Origin: Acidocella sp.
GTDB lineage: Bacteria; Pseudomonadota; Alphaproteobacteria; Acetobacterales; Acetobacteraceae
Direction of reading: 5' to 3'
Length of the DNA: 64,000 nt
Assembly: GCA_029077825.1 (NCBI GenBank)
Contig: JAQNCT010000004.1
Coordinates: 23,629 to 87,628, forward strand
Under the pieces are notes generated by a model. It saw only the letters and a list, made by a program, of their open reading frames with translations. It was not told the origin of the DNA and did not search any database. Shown here one piece after another: positions 8,436 to 18,188 of the stretch. Within the stretch, counting starts at the first letter, position 1. Every line of letters starts with the position of its first letter. A program made the translations under genes and the position numbers.

Positions 8436-10324
8436 ACATTGAAACATTTGATAACCGGCGCGGCGGCAATGTTGTTTACAAGGCGTTGGCGCATCCTCTG
8501 GCGGCAGAGGCTTTGGCCCGGTTGGCTGCAGATCTCAACAAAGCTGGTTCGACCGCGATTTATGATCCGGATGGTATCGCCGCAGCGTTGCTGGCGCTCA
8601 CGCCCCCGATCGATGTCGAAGGGATTTATGTGCATGATACTTCGGCAGTGGGCGAGGCGCGTGGGGGGCATATTGCCTGTGCTTTAACCGAACTTGCGAC
8701 CTCAAAAGCCACCGCGGTGTTGATTGCCGCGTTCGATGCGGGCCGGCTGGCCGCGCGCATCAAAGCGTTGGTGCCCGATACTTGCAGGGTTGTAACGCTT
8801 GATGCGGTAAAACTACCGGAATCACTCATTACAAACACCAAGCATTATCTTGACCCGGTAAATTTCGCGACGAATTTTGTATTTTTCCGTGATGACGACC
8901 ATTTTGCCACGCGCCTAACAACCGCCAACTACTGGGCAGGTTACGGTGCAAAGTCAGTCAAGTTTTTCCACCGATTGTTTAACGATGCCGGTGAGGTGTT
9001 GGCCGAATGGGAAACGCTGGCACCACCGAAAAACGGCGGGTTCATTATTGACAGCCGCGACGTAAGGCAACGGCTTAATTTCGGGCCGTTTACAGGCCAG
9101 CTATTCATTCATGCCGTCGGCGTAGCGGGACATGATGTCGTCAAATACGCCCTTGATACTTACTCAACCGACAATGGCGCATCACTTTCGTGCACGCATG
9201 ATGCCAATGCCTGGCCCTCAGACCGGTTCGCAGGTTTGCCCGCACCACGCGATAACGAAACTGTTGTGCTGTGGGTGCAAAACAGCCACGCCGTGACCAT
9301 TCCGGCGGGTGCCATGGCGCTGGATCGGATGGGTGCTGAGGTGCCCGTGCCGATTAATTTTGAAATTCCCGCTTTCGCGACCCGGCCAATTGATGTTGCA
9401 GAGTTCTTCCCAGGGTTAAAATGGCCGGCGCAAATTGAATTGCGGGCAGGCCGGCATTTGGTAAGGCCCCGTTACGAGGTAACAAGCCAAGGCCGAACAC
9501 GGATTGCGCATATCAATGTGGAACGCAGCGATCTGCAACCTGATCCGGGCATTAAAACATTATCACCTGCGTTGGGCCGGGGGTTTTTGTTACCTTTCCC
9601 CATTTTGCCGCGCCATAGCTATAAAACCATTGTGCAACCTACCCCCATGGCGATCAGCGAAATGAATATGCCGCTGCGTGTGGATATATTTGACGCTGAT
9701 GGTAGAAAAATTTTCGAGCATTTCATCGGGCTGTTACCGCGCAACCATAATGTTGCCGTTGATCTGGATGATTTGCTTCCGGCTGACGCATTGCAGGGCG
9801 GTGGACATGCTGAACTGGTTTATGATTTTCGCAATGGCGGAGACGCCAACGGCTGGTTGCACGCGCTTTTCCGGTTTGAAGACCGGGTAAGCGGCCATGC
9901 CGCTGAGAGCAGTTTCGGCGCGCATATGTTTAATATGATCATGACGTATAAAGGCGAGCCGCAATCATATAACGGTCCACCTCCAGGTCTTTCAACCAGG
10001 CTATTCTTAAAGTTGGGCCTGGCGGGCCGTGCCAGCTTTTGTGTTCTGATATACCCGGCCTCCGCCGTCTGGAGCGAAAAATCCAGCACGCATTTGGAGT
10101 TGTATGATTCTGAGGGCACGATGTTAGACACTAAGCCGCTCCAAATTGCCTGTTCTGGTTCCGCTATTGTTTATCCCACCGCGTATTTTGAGGCGGAAAA
10201 ACTCTGTGCCGCCGGCGAGGCCGGGTATGTTTTGATCCGTGACATGACTTGCCGTTTGTTTGGCTTCCACGGTGTTATAGATGGTGCGGGGAGCTTTTCA
10301 CTTGACCATATGTTTGGCTTTTAA
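8429..10324 (+). CDS. Unrecognised 631-residue protein coupled to the ELM1-family gene
   Basis: I do not recognise a named family. There is no signal peptide or TM segment. Residues 1-130 look like an alpha/beta region. Residues 145-280 hold dense, motif-like sequence (RLTTANYWAGYGAK near 162-175, GHDVVKYALDTY 234-245, CTHDANAWPSD 255-265, AGLPAPRD 268-275) of the kind conserved in a real family. The rest alternates beta-rich segments and could form one or two beta-sandwiches (for example LRVDIFDADGRKIFEHFIG near 414). The ATG overlaps the end of the ELM1 gene by seven bases, so the two products probably work in one process, perhaps envelope glycan assembly; this is inference. Confidence 0.8.
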   Translation: MLDIETFDNRRGGNVVYKALAHPLAAEALARLAADLNKAGSTAIYDPDGIAAALLALTPPIDVEGIYVHDTSAVGEARGGHIACALTELATSKATAVLIAAFDAGRLAARIKALVPDTCRVVTLDAVKLPESLITNTKHYLDPVNFATNFVFFRDDDHFATRLTTANYWAGYGAKSVKFFHRLFNDAGEVLAEWETLAPPKNGGFIIDSRDVRQRLNFGPFTGQLFIHAVGVAGHDVVKYALDTYSTDNGASLSCTHDANAWPSDRFAGLPAPRDNETVVLWVQNSHAVTIPAGAMALDRMGAEVPVPINFEIPAFATRPIDVAEFFPGLKWPAQIELRAGRHLVRPRYEVTSQGRTRIAHINVERSDLQPDPGIKTLSPALGRGFLLPFPILPRHSYKTIVQPTPMAISEMNMPLRVDIFDADGRKIFEHFIGLLPRNHNVAVDLDDLLPADALQGGGHAELVYDFRNGGDANGWLHALFRFEDRVSGHAAESSFGAHMFNMIMTYKGEPQSYNGPPPGLSTRLFLKLGLAGRASFCVLIYPASAVWSEKSSTHLELYDSEGTMLDTKPLQIACSGSAIVYPTAYFEAEKLCAAGEAGYVLIRDMTCRLFGFHGVIDGAGSFSLDHMFGF

Positions 10325-10372
10325 CCTGCAACAAATGAACCCTGGCGCTGCCACCAGATGGTGAAGCCCTGA

Positions 10373-10447
10373 TGGTGGGCGCGACAGGGATTGAACCTGT
10401 GACCCTTCGCGTGTGAAGCGAATGCTCTACCGCTGAGCTACGCGCCC
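10373..10447 (-). tRNA. tRNA-Val (anticodon CAC)
   Basis: On the minus strand the acceptor arm GGGCGCG (10447-10441) pairs with CGCGCCC (10383-10377). It is followed by a D arm GCTC..GAGC, an anticodon stem TTCGC/GCGAA with loop TTCACAC (anticodon CAC, reading GTG), and a T arm with GGTTCAATCC. The terminal CCA is encoded at 10375-10373. Length is 75 nt with CCA. Confidence 0.95.
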
Positions 10448-10462
10448 GATGGGGAGGCCATC

Positions 10463-10491
10463 GGATAGTCCCGGTGGGTTTAATCTGTCAA
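10463..10491 (-). promoter_or_regulatory. Sigma-70-type promoter of tRNA-Val
   Basis: On the minus strand there is a perfect TTGACA (10491-10486), a 17-base spacer and CTATCC (10468-10463). This would start transcription a few bases before the mature tRNA 5' end at 10447. Confidence 0.55.
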
Positions 10492-10571
10492 CCTTTGGCG
10501 ATCGACGATGCCTCGCGGAGACGTCATTTCGTGAACTTATGCAAGGTGCTCCTATAATAAGGGGATAAGGG

Positions 10572-11942
10572 ATGGAGACCGAACACATCATGCTTGATCA
10601 GCTGGACGGGTTTGCTTGGAACAAGTTCCATCGCAGAGCTTCCATAGCACTCGGATTAGGCTGGGGAATGGATGCTTTTGAAGTCACGCTGATTGGCTCG
10701 ATTTTGGGTGTGTTGGGACCGTTATGGCATTTAAATGGCCTGGCACTCTCGGCCATTCTGGGCGTCTGGTTTGCCGGCATTATGCTGGGCGCGCTTGGTT
10801 TTGGCATTTTGACTGACCGCTATGGCCGCCGGGTGATATTTTTGGCCAGCCTTGTACTATATGGCACGGCTACATTTCTCACAGCCTTTACCCAAGGGAT
10901 TGGGGGGCTGCTGTTTTTGCGTTTTATGGCAGGGGTTGGGGTGGGGGCTGAGTATGCAGCAGTGAACGCGGCGATTGCTGAGTTTATGCCAAGTGCTAAG
11001 CGCGGCTTTGCGGCCAGTTTTGTGATGAATTTCTGGTCAATTGGCACGTTGCTGGCGGCATTATTGGCGTGGTTGGTTTTTGCGCTTTTACCAGCTGCCG
11101 ATGGCTGGCGGCTTATATTTGCCAGCGGCGGTGTGGTGGCCTTTGCCACCTTGTGGCTGCGCCGCCAGCTGCCTGAATCGCCCCGCTGGTTGTTAGCACA
11201 GGGCCGGGATGCTGAGGCAGCGGCGATTGTTCAAGCCATTGGCCAGGGGGTAGTTCCCCTCACCAGCCTAGCGGTTGCTCCCGCTCAGCCCAGACGCATA
11301 AAAACGCGGTTTTGGGCAGATTTCAGGGCCTTAATCACTCATCACAAATCTGTTTTGGCGTTGGGCTGTGTGCTCGATTTTGCCGAGGCGGGGGGTTACT
11401 ATGGTTTGTTTGCTTTTTTGCCGTTGGCGGTTTTGCCAAATTTACATCTGGGCGCAACCGCGCTCCCGCCATTTTATATCGCAGGCAGTTTGGGGGCTTT
11501 GTTAGGTGGCATCATGGTGAGTCTATTGCTGGACCGGTTGGGCCGCAAACCGGTGGTGAGTTTTTTTTATGGCGCCACAGCCCTGGCCTGCCTGGGGTTT
11601 GCCAAGTGGGTGAATGCTGACATTTGGGTGCTGGGTGGGGGCTTTGTGTTGGTTAATTTATTGGCAACCGCCAGCTGGGTTGGCGCTTACCCAACATTTT
11701 CTGAACTATTCCCCACCCGTTTGCGGGCCACGGGCATCGGTATCTCGGTTGCGGTTGGGCGCATTGGCGCATTAATTTCACCGTTTTTAATGGATTTTGC
11801 CGGCAAAGCGGGGCTGGCAGCCGCGCTGGCTGTGCTTGCCGGTTTTTGGTTGATAGGGTTTTTGGCCATGCTGGTATGGTGGTTTGTAGGCATTGAAGCA
11901 AACGGCGTGCCGCTTGAGCGGCTGAACAAACTTCCCGCGTGA
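10572..11942 (+). CDS. MFS transporter (sugar-porter/AAHS-like)
   Basis: This 456-residue, 12-TM transporter has GFGILTDRYGRR in loop 2-3 near residue 75, GVGVGAEYAAVNA in TM4 near 120, and PESPRWLL after TM6 near 198. The last is typical of sugar-porter and aromatic-acid or metabolite:H+ symporters such as the NiaP/SV2-like group. Loop 8-9 repeats motif A as DRLGRKP near 325. Substrate is unknown. A perfect TATAAT sits at 10553-10558 but no matching -35 is clear. The last four bases overlap the start of the radical-SAM fusion gene, suggesting that the transporter moves that enzyme's substrate or product. Confidence 0.85.
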   Translation: METEHIMLDQLDGFAWNKFHRRASIALGLGWGMDAFEVTLIGSILGVLGPLWHLNGLALSAILGVWFAGIMLGALGFGILTDRYGRRVIFLASLVLYGTATFLTAFTQGIGGLLFLRFMAGVGVGAEYAAVNAAIAEFMPSAKRGFAASFVMNFWSIGTLLAALLAWLVFALLPAADGWRLIFASGGVVAFATLWLRRQLPESPRWLLAQGRDAEAAAIVQAIGQGVVPLTSLAVAPAQPRRIKTRFWADFRALITHHKSVLALGCVLDFAEAGGYYGLFAFLPLAVLPNLHLGATALPPFYIAGSLGALLGGIMVSLLLDRLGRKPVVSFFYGATALACLGFAKWVNADIWVLGGGFVLVNLLATASWVGAYPTFSELFPTRLRATGIGISVAVGRIGALISPFLMDFAGKAGLAAALAVLAGFWLIGFLAMLVWWFVGIEANGVPLERLNKLPA

Positions 11943-13627
11943 AATTACAGCGTGACGGCAGGCTGCTGGTTTTTGGCGGTTGCTACAGCAATTTACAGGC
12001 AACCCAGGCGTTGTTTCACCAAGCGCAGCGCCTGGGCATTGCCGCTTCAAACATGATCTGCACGGGTGATATTATTGCCTATGGGGCGGATGCGCAGGCA
12101 ACTTTGGCGTTGGTGCGCCGTGCGGGTGTTGCCGTGGTGATGGGCAATTGTGAGGAAGCTTTTGGCGCGCAATCTGATGATTGTGGCTGTGGCTTCCCCA
12201 AGGGTTCAGCCTGTGATGTTCTGGCCGCCGCCTGGTATGCGCACGCGGCAGCGGAGATTGATGAGTTTGACCGCCATTACATGGCGCACCTGCCAAAACA
12301 TATTGAAATTGCCGTGGCGGGCAAAAAAATACTGTTTGTGCACGGCAATGTGGAGCGGATCAACGCGTTTGTTTTTCCCTCCGCCAGTGACCTTGAGCTT
12401 GAGCACCAGTTGGAATTATCAGGCTGCGATGCGTTGGTCGCGGGGCATTGCGGCATCCCCTTTACCAGAACTCTGGGTGATAAAGTCTGGCATAATGCCG
12501 GCAGCATTGGGATGCCTGCCAATGATGGCACGCCGCGCGGCTGGTTTAGCACCATTGATGTTCAGGACGGTGACATCTCGATCATCAGCCATCCTTTAAT
12601 CTATGATTATCGGGCCGCAGCAGACTCAATGCGGCAGGTTGGGTTACCAGAGCCGTATGCGGCAGCACTTGAGACGGGTATTTGGCCCAGTTTAGATATT
12701 CTGCCGGCGGTTGAGCGCTATTTTACCGGGGTTGCGCTAGAACAACGCGCCATAGCTGAAGAAATTCCTAAAGTTGTACTGCAGAGGCTGGAAAATTTAT
12801 GGGTAAACACTGGTAGCCGGTGCAACCTGGCATGCCGGAACTGCTTTATGGAAAGCACGCCCCGTAATGATGATTTAAGCTATTTCAGGCTGGCTGATTT
12901 TAAGGCCATTTTGGCGCAACTACCCCCCACAGTGGTTGAAATTGGCTTTACCGGTGGTGAGCCTTTCATGAACCCTGACATCATGGCGATGCTGGATATG
13001 TGCCTGGCATCTGGGCGGCGCGCACTGGTGCTAACCAACGCCATGCGCCCGATGCAAAAACATGCCACAGCGCTTGCCCGTTTGGTTGCAAGCCATGCGG
13101 GCGGTTTGGCCATTAGGGTCTCATTGGACCATTACCAACCCGGCCGGCATGAAATTTTGCGCGGCAAGGGGAGTTTTAAGCCAAGTTTGGCGGGGCTCAA
13201 GCTGCTGGCGGAACTTGGCGCCAATTTGTCAGTCGCCGCGCGCACCCCTTGGGGTGAGACACAGGCCATGATCCGCGCCGGGTTTGCCGGGTTGTTTGCT
13301 GAGCAGGGACTAGGCTTGGATGCCCATAACCCAGAGGCGCTGGTGCTGTTCCCGGAGATGGATATGGCAGCGCATGATGTAACCCGCGTGACCAGCCAGG
13401 CACTCTCATTGCTGGGGGAGGATAACCCTTTGATGTGCGTGAACTCTCGGATGGTGCTGCGGCGCAAAGGTGAGGCAAGCATGAGCTTTACGCCGTGCAC
13501 TTTATTGCCGGATGTGAACCTTGGCTCATCTTTGGCACAGGCCCTAGCGCCGGTTACGCTGGCGCACGCCCGTTGCGGGCAGTTTTGCGTGTATGGCGGC
13601 GCCTCATGCGCAGGTGCCCCTGGTTAA
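11939..13627 (+). CDS. Metallophosphoesterase-like / radical SAM fusion protein with C-terminal Cys cluster
   Basis: This is a 562-residue fusion. Residues 8-225 follow the YfcE-type phosphodiesterase layout: GDIIAYG at 43-49, GNCE at 69-72, VHGN at 134-137, GH at 169-170 and NAGSIGMP at 186-193. However, the first DxH motif is GCYSN and the final HxH is HCG, so several metal ligands are missing. Residues 286-495 are a radical SAM domain with CNLACRNC (Cys 295, 299, 302) and the GGEPFMNPD motif at 339-347. Cys 500, 520, 546, 550 and 557 suggest a SPASM/twitch-like auxiliary Fe-S cluster. The GTG start overlaps the MFS gene by four bases. The reaction is unknown; a peptide- or small-molecule-modifying enzyme is possible. 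Confidence 0.82.
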   Translation: MKLQRDGRLLVFGGCYSNLQATQALFHQAQRLGIAASNMICTGDIIAYGADAQATLALVRRAGVAVVMGNCEEAFGAQSDDCGCGFPKGSACDVLAAAWYAHAAAEIDEFDRHYMAHLPKHIEIAVAGKKILFVHGNVERINAFVFPSASDLELEHQLELSGCDALVAGHCGIPFTRTLGDKVWHNAGSIGMPANDGTPRGWFSTIDVQDGDISIISHPLIYDYRAAADSMRQVGLPEPYAAALETGIWPSLDILPAVERYFTGVALEQRAIAEEIPKVVLQRLENLWVNTGSRCNLACRNCFMESTPRNDDLSYFRLADFKAILAQLPPTVVEIGFTGGEPFMNPDIMAMLDMCLASGRRALVLTNAMRPMQKHATALARLVASHAGGLAIRVSLDHYQPGRHEILRGKGSFKPSLAGLKLLAELGANLSVAARTPWGETQAMIRAGFAGLFAEQGLGLDAHNPEALVLFPEMDMAAHDVTRVTSQALSLLGEDNPLMCVNSRMVLRRKGEASMSFTPCTLLPDVNLGSSLAQALAPVTLAHARCGQFCVYGGASCAGAPG

Positions 13628-13668
13628 AACCCACTTGTGAAGCTTGGCTGACCGTGCTGTTTGCGAGC

Positions 13669-15219
13669 ATGCAAGATGAAAAAATTCTGATCCTGGATTT
13701 CGGCAGCCAGGTAACACAGTTGATTGCCAGGCGGCTGCGTGAGTCTGGTGTGTATTGTGAAATTTGGCCGTTTAATGCGGACCCCGGGCGCATAGCGGCA
13801 TTTAATGCCAGGGGGTTTATTCTCTCTGGGGGGCCAGCCAGTGTTTCTGATGCCGGTTCACCCCGCGCGCCCGCCATAGTATTTTCCGCTGGCGTGCCGG
13901 TACTGGGCATTTGTTATGGGCAGATGACCATGTGCGCCCAACTGGGTGGTGATGTAAGCGGTGCTGAAATTCGTGAATTTGGCCGCGCCTATGTTGATGT
14001 GATTGAAGATTGCGCCTTGTTTGAAGGCGCCTGGGCGAAGGGTGCCCGTGAGCAGGTTTGGATGAGCCATGGCGACCATATCTCAGCGCCGCCGCCAGGT
14101 TTTCGTACCGTTGCCATAAGTGAAGGCGCACCTTTTGCGCTGATTGCTGATGATGTGCGGCGTTTTTATGGGCTGATGTTTCACCCAGAAGTGGTGCATA
14201 CGCCGCATGGCGCGCAACTGCTGCGTAATTTTACCCATAATGTGTGCAAGCTCTCCGGCGGCTGGACGATGGCCGGCTTCCGGGAGGCTGAAAAAGCCAA
14301 AATTCGTGCCAAGGTTGGAACCAGCCGGGTGGTTTGTGGTTTGTCCGGCGGGGTAGATTCCTCAGTGGCTGCCGCTTTGATCCATGAAGCTATCGGCGAC
14401 CAGTTAACCTGCATTTTTGTGGACCATGGGTTGTTGCGCGCCCATGAGGCTGAGCAGGTTGTGAAGGTTTTTCGCGATCAATTCAAAATCAATCTGATCC
14501 ATCGTGATGCCTCAGATTTATTTTTAGGCAAGCTGGCGGGGGTTACTGACCCGGAACAGAAGCGAAAAATTATTGGTAAATTATTTATTGATGTGTTTGA
14601 CGAAGAAGCCGCTAAAATTGGCGGTGCTGAATTTCTTGCGCAGGGAACTTTGTACCCTGATGTTATTGAATCAGTCAGTGCATTGGGTGGCCCAAGCGTT
14701 ACCATCAAGTCACACCATAATGTTGGCGGGCTGCCAGCCCATATGAAAATGCAACTGGTTGAGCCGTTGCGCGAGCTGTTCAAGGATGAAGTGCGCGTAC
14801 TGGGCCGTGAACTGGGTTTGCCAGAAGCGATTGTTGGCCGGCATCCCTTCCCGGGGCCTGGCTTGGCAATACGCATTCTGGGTGCGGTAACCCGCGAGGC
14901 AGTGGCCATATTGCAGAAAGCTGACGCGATTTATTTGGAAGAGATTCAATCCGCTGGGTTATACAACGCCATTTGGCAGGCGTTTGCGGTGTTGTTGCCG
15001 GTAAAATCTGTGGGGGTTATGGGGGATGGCCGGACTTATGACCAAGTGTGCGCCTTGCGCGCGGTAACCAGCACGGATGGTATGACCGCTGATGTTTACC
15101 CATTCGAGATGGCATTTCTCTCCCGTGTGTCCAACAGAATTGTCAATGAGGTGCGCGGTATCAACCGTGTGACTTATGATATTACCAGCAAGCCACCTGG
15201 CACGATCGAGTGGGAATGA
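13669..15219 (+). CDS. guaA: GMP synthase (glutamine-hydrolysing)
   Basis: GuaA aminates XMP to GMP using glutamine and ATP. The start at ATG 13669 gives 516 residues beginning [13 protein letters not shown], the canonical N-terminus; the longer open frame upstream lacks homologous character. The amidotransferase domain shows GICYGQM (nucleophile Cys), MSHGDH and FHPEVVHT (His-Glu). The ATP-pyrophosphatase domain has the PP-loop [12 protein letters not shown] near residue 223, and the C-terminal dimerisation domain ends KPPGTIEWE. It begins 41 bp after the radical-SAM gene and is followed within 4 bp by a metallo-hydrolase, so all may share a transcript. Confidence 0.97.
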   Translation: MQDEKILILDFGSQVTQLIARRLRESGVYCEIWPFNADPGRIAAFNARGFILSGGPASVSDAGSPRAPAIVFSAGVPVLGICYGQMTMCAQLGGDVSGAEIREFGRAYVDVIEDCALFEGAWAKGAREQVWMSHGDHISAPPPGFRTVAISEGAPFALIADDVRRFYGLMFHPEVVHTPHGAQLLRNFTHNVCKLSGGWTMAGFREAEKAKIRAKVGTSRVVCGLSGGVDSSVAAALIHEAIGDQLTCIFVDHGLLRAHEAEQVVKVFRDQFKINLIHRDASDLFLGKLAGVTDPEQKRKIIGKLFIDVFDEEAAKIGGAEFLAQGTLYPDVIESVSALGGPSVTIKSHHNVGGLPAHMKMQLVEPLRELFKDEVRVLGRELGLPEAIVGRHPFPGPGLAIRILGAVTREAVAILQKADAIYLEEIQSAGLYNAIWQAFAVLLPVKSVGVMGDGRTYDQVCALRAVTSTDGMTADVYPFEMAFLSRVSNRIVNEVRGINRVTYDITSKPPGTIEWE

Positions 15220-15223
15220 TTTC

Positions 15224-15859
15224 ATGGGCGAACTAAAAGTAAAACTAATTCCAGTAACGCCCTTTGAGCAAAATTGCGCGTTGATTTGGAACGCTGAAAC
15301 CCTGAAAGGTGCGGTGATTGACCCTGGCGGCGATATTGAAAAAATAACCCAGGCGATAAAATCAGCGGGTGTTACGGTTGAAGCAATTTACTTAACCCAT
15401 GGGCACCTAGACCATGCCGCGGGTGCCAATGAATTGGCGGCAGTTTTGGGCATGCCAATTATCGGGCCCCATACGGCTGATAAATTTTTGTTGGATAGTT
15501 TGCCAGAACAAGCCATCCGTTTTGGCGTGCACGGGCTAAAAGCTGTGAAGCCGGACCAATGGCTGAATGAAGGCGATACAATAGCGATTGGCGGTGAGAA
15601 TTTTGAGGTTTTGCACTGCCCTGGCCATACGCCTGGGCATGTAGTGTTTGTAAACCGCACGCTTAATTTTGGCATTTTTGGTGATGTGCTGTTTCGCAAT
15701 TCCGTAGGCCGTACTGATTTTGAATATGGCAACCATGCGGATTTAATAATCGCCATCACTACAAAAATCATGGTGTTGCCAGATGATTTTGGTTTTATTT
15801 GCGGGCACGGCGCAAGTTCAACTATTGGTGCTGAACGCAAAAGCAACCCGTTTATATAA
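15224..15859 (+). CDS. Glyoxalase-II-like MBL-fold hydrolase (YcbL type)
   Basis: This metallo-beta-lactamase-fold hydrolase is of the short glyoxalase II/YcbL group, which hydrolyses thioesters such as S-lactoylglutathione. The 211-residue protein carries THGHLDHAAG near residue 62 (HxHxDH zinc site), CPGHTPGHV near 133, FGDVLFRNSVGRTDF near 155 and the C-terminal ICGHG...IGAERKSNPF typical of the group. The ATG 15224 start is chosen because the product then begins ELKVKLIPVTPFEQNC like its relatives. It lies 4 bp after guaA. A perfect 16-bp hairpin terminator follows. Confidence 0.9.
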   Translation: MGELKVKLIPVTPFEQNCALIWNAETLKGAVIDPGGDIEKITQAIKSAGVTVEAIYLTHGHLDHAAGANELAAVLGMPIIGPHTADKFLLDSLPEQAIRFGVHGLKAVKPDQWLNEGDTIAIGGENFEVLHCPGHTPGHVVFVNRTLNFGIFGDVLFRNSVGRTDFEYGNHADLIIAITTKIMVLPDDFGFICGHGASSTIGAERKSNPFI

Positions 15860-15876
15860 TATATGTTGCTTTAAAG

Positions 15877-15917
15877 TAATGGGCTACCGCGGCAAAACCT
15901 CCCGCGGTAGCCCATTA
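15877..15917. terminator. Bidirectional hairpin terminator between convergent genes
   Basis: TAATGGGCTACCGCGG (15877-15892) and CCGCGGTAGCCCATTA (15902-15917) form a perfect 16-bp stem around a 9-base loop. It lies between the stop of the hydrolase gene (15859, plus) and the stop of ppk1 (15957, minus). The symmetric AT-rich ends suit termination from both sides. Confidence 0.8.
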
Positions 15918-15956
15918 ATAAATACGAAGATGTAACTAATTAAGCTGCGTTCAAAC

Positions 15957-18122
15957 CTAATCGACACGCCGCTTATATTTACCCTTTGGTTTATCAGCAC
16001 TCAGCCCACCGTGAATGGCTGACCCCCGCCCCGACAGGGACGGGTTAGTCATGAAATATTCGTGGGCTGAGGCCGGGGGGTCTCCGGGTGTTACCCGCAC
16101 CCATGACCCATCAGGGCGTAGCTCAGATGATTGTGCATCATCACGCAAATTCACCACCATAATTTGGTCAAGGATTTGCGCGTGCACAGTTTCATTATGG
16201 ATGGGCACAAAGGTTTCAATCCGGCCATCCATATTGCGGGCCATCCAGTCAGCGCTTGAAATGAATACCTTGTTTTCCCGGGAGGGTAATGGATGGCCAT
16301 TTGCAAAAACACAAATACGGGCATGCTCCAAAAAGCGCCCCACAATTGATTTTACTTTAATATTTTCTGACATGCCCGCCACCCCAGGCCGCAGGCAGCA
16401 AATACCCCGGACCACGATGTTAATCGGCACACCAACGCGTGAAGCTTCGTAAAGCTGGTCGATCAACCGGTCATCAACCAGGGAATTCATTTTCAACCAC
16501 ATGCCGGCTGGTTTGCCAGCTTTGGCATTGGCAATTTCCTGGTCAATCAGGGCGCCAATGGTTTTGCGCGTGGTAAGCGGGGAGAAGGCTAATTGTTCCA
16601 TCTCTTCGGGCCGGGCATAGCCGGTCATGTAGTTAAACAGCCGGGCGGCATCGCGGGTTAAGGCTGGCTCACAGGTAAAATATGATAAATCAGTGTAAAT
16701 CCGCGCGGTGATGGGGTGATAATTCCCGGTGCCAAAATGCGCGTAGGCCCGCAAGCTGCCGGATTCACGGCGCACCACATATGAGATTTTGGCGTGCGTT
16801 TTAAGGCCAATAAACCCGTACACAACCTGCACACCAGCAGCTTCAAGTGAACGCGACAGCCGGATATTTGCCTCCTCATCAAAACGCGCGCGCAATTCCA
16901 CCATGGCGGTAACTGATTTGCCAGCCTCTGAGGCTTCAATAAGCGCTTTAACAATCGGGGAATCCCGGCTGGTGCGGTAAAGCGTTTGCTTAATCGCAAC
17001 CACGGCAGGGTCAGCTGCGGCCTGGCGAAGAAACTGCACCACCACATCAAAGCTTTCAAACGGATGATGCACCAGAATATCCTTGGCGCGGATGGCAGCA
17101 AAACAATCACCGGCAAAATCACGGATACGTTCAGGGAAGCGCGCCGTATAAGGCGGAAATAGTAAGTCGGGCCGGTCATCAACAATCAGTTGTTTGACAT
17201 CCACCAGGCCCATGATGCCGGTTTCAATGTAAATTTCGTCATTTGGCGCATCGACGGCATGCGTTACGAGCTCGCGCAATTCATGCGGCATTTCGGCTTG
17301 AATTGTGAGTTGAATGGCCTTGCCGCGGCGGCGGCGTTTCAGTGCGGTTTCATAGGACTGCACAAGATCTTCGGCTTCTTCTTCAAATTCAACATCCGTA
17401 TCGCGGATCAGCCGGAATAACCCGGAGCCTTCAACCTTAAAGCCGGGGAACAGGCGGTTCATGAACATGCTGACCAGATCTTCAAGCATAACAAACCGGA
17501 TCGGTTGGCCTGGTTCTGTTGGCAAGCGCACAAAGCGTTCAATCTGGCTGGGCATGGGTATTAGCGCTGCCATGTTACCATGGTCATCGTCGCGCGCGAG
17601 ATTCAGGGCCATGACCAGCCCCATATTGGGTATGAACGGGAAGGGGTGCGCCGGGTCAACCGCCAGAGGCGTTAGTACCGGAAATACTCTCTCCATAAAG
17701 TAACTATCAAGGAATTGCGCATCATCAGATGTTAGGGAAATGGTCGGGCAGACCACAATGCCCGCTGTCGCCAGCAAGGTGCGAAGATGGCTAAAGGCGC
17801 GTTGTTGAGCGGCGATGAGTTCCCTTGCGTGACCATTGATGGCGATGAGTTGCTGGGCGGGTGTTGCCCCGTCAGCTGAGCGTTCAAGCACGCCAGCATT
17901 TGATTGACCGATTAAGCCGGCGACGCGCACCGAGTAAAATTCATCGAGGTTCGAGGCACTGATTGAAACAAAGCGCAGGCGCTCCAGCAACGGATGGCGG
18001 GGATTTTCAGCCTCGGAGACAACGCGGAAATTGAAATCGAGCCACGAAAGTTCACGATTGATGAAGCGGTTTGGGTCATCAAAGGTAATTTCGGCTACGG
18101 GAGCCGTCGCGGATTGATCCAT
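15957..18122 (-). CDS. ppk1: Polyphosphate kinase 1
   Basis: PPK1 reversibly polymerises the gamma-phosphate of ATP into polyphosphate. The 721-residue protein has the N-terminal [15 protein letters not shown] near residue 21, [14 protein letters not shown] near 57, and the catalytic-core HFGTGNYHP with its phosphorylated His near 455, followed by [11 protein letters not shown]. Two phospholipase-D-like domains are implied by length and motifs. It starts 66 bp after the stop of hdaA on the same strand and likely ends that operon. Its own 3' end faces the strong bidirectional terminator. Confidence 0.96.
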   Translation of the reverse strand: MDQSATAPVAEITFDDPNRFINRELSWLDFNFRVVSEAENPRHPLLERLRFVSISASNLDEFYSVRVAGLIGQSNAGVLERSADGATPAQQLIAINGHARELIAAQQRAFSHLRTLLATAGIVVCPTISLTSDDAQFLDSYFMERVFPVLTPLAVDPAHPFPFIPNMGLVMALNLARDDDHGNMAALIPMPSQIERFVRLPTEPGQPIRFVMLEDLVSMFMNRLFPGFKVEGSGLFRLIRDTDVEFEEEAEDLVQSYETALKRRRRGKAIQLTIQAEMPHELRELVTHAVDAPNDEIYIETGIMGLVDVKQLIVDDRPDLLFPPYTARFPERIRDFAGDCFAAIRAKDILVHHPFESFDVVVQFLRQAAADPAVVAIKQTLYRTSRDSPIVKALIEASEAGKSVTAMVELRARFDEEANIRLSRSLEAAGVQVVYGFIGLKTHAKISYVVRRESGSLRAYAHFGTGNYHPITARIYTDLSYFTCEPALTRDAARLFNYMTGYARPEEMEQLAFSPLTTRKTIGALIDQEIANAKAGKPAGMWLKMNSLVDDRLIDQLYEASRVGVPINIVVRGICCLRPGVAGMSENIKVKSIVGRFLEHARICVFANGHPLPSRENKVFISSADWMARNMDGRIETFVPIHNETVHAQILDQIMVVNLRDDAQSSELRPDGSWVRVTPGDPPASAHEYFMTNPSLSGRGSAIHGGLSADKPKGKYKRRVD

Positions 18123-18188
18123 GGTTTGTTCCTACATCAACGCTGGGCTGCCGGGCGAGTGACGGTTTTGTAACAGTTTTTCACCGGG

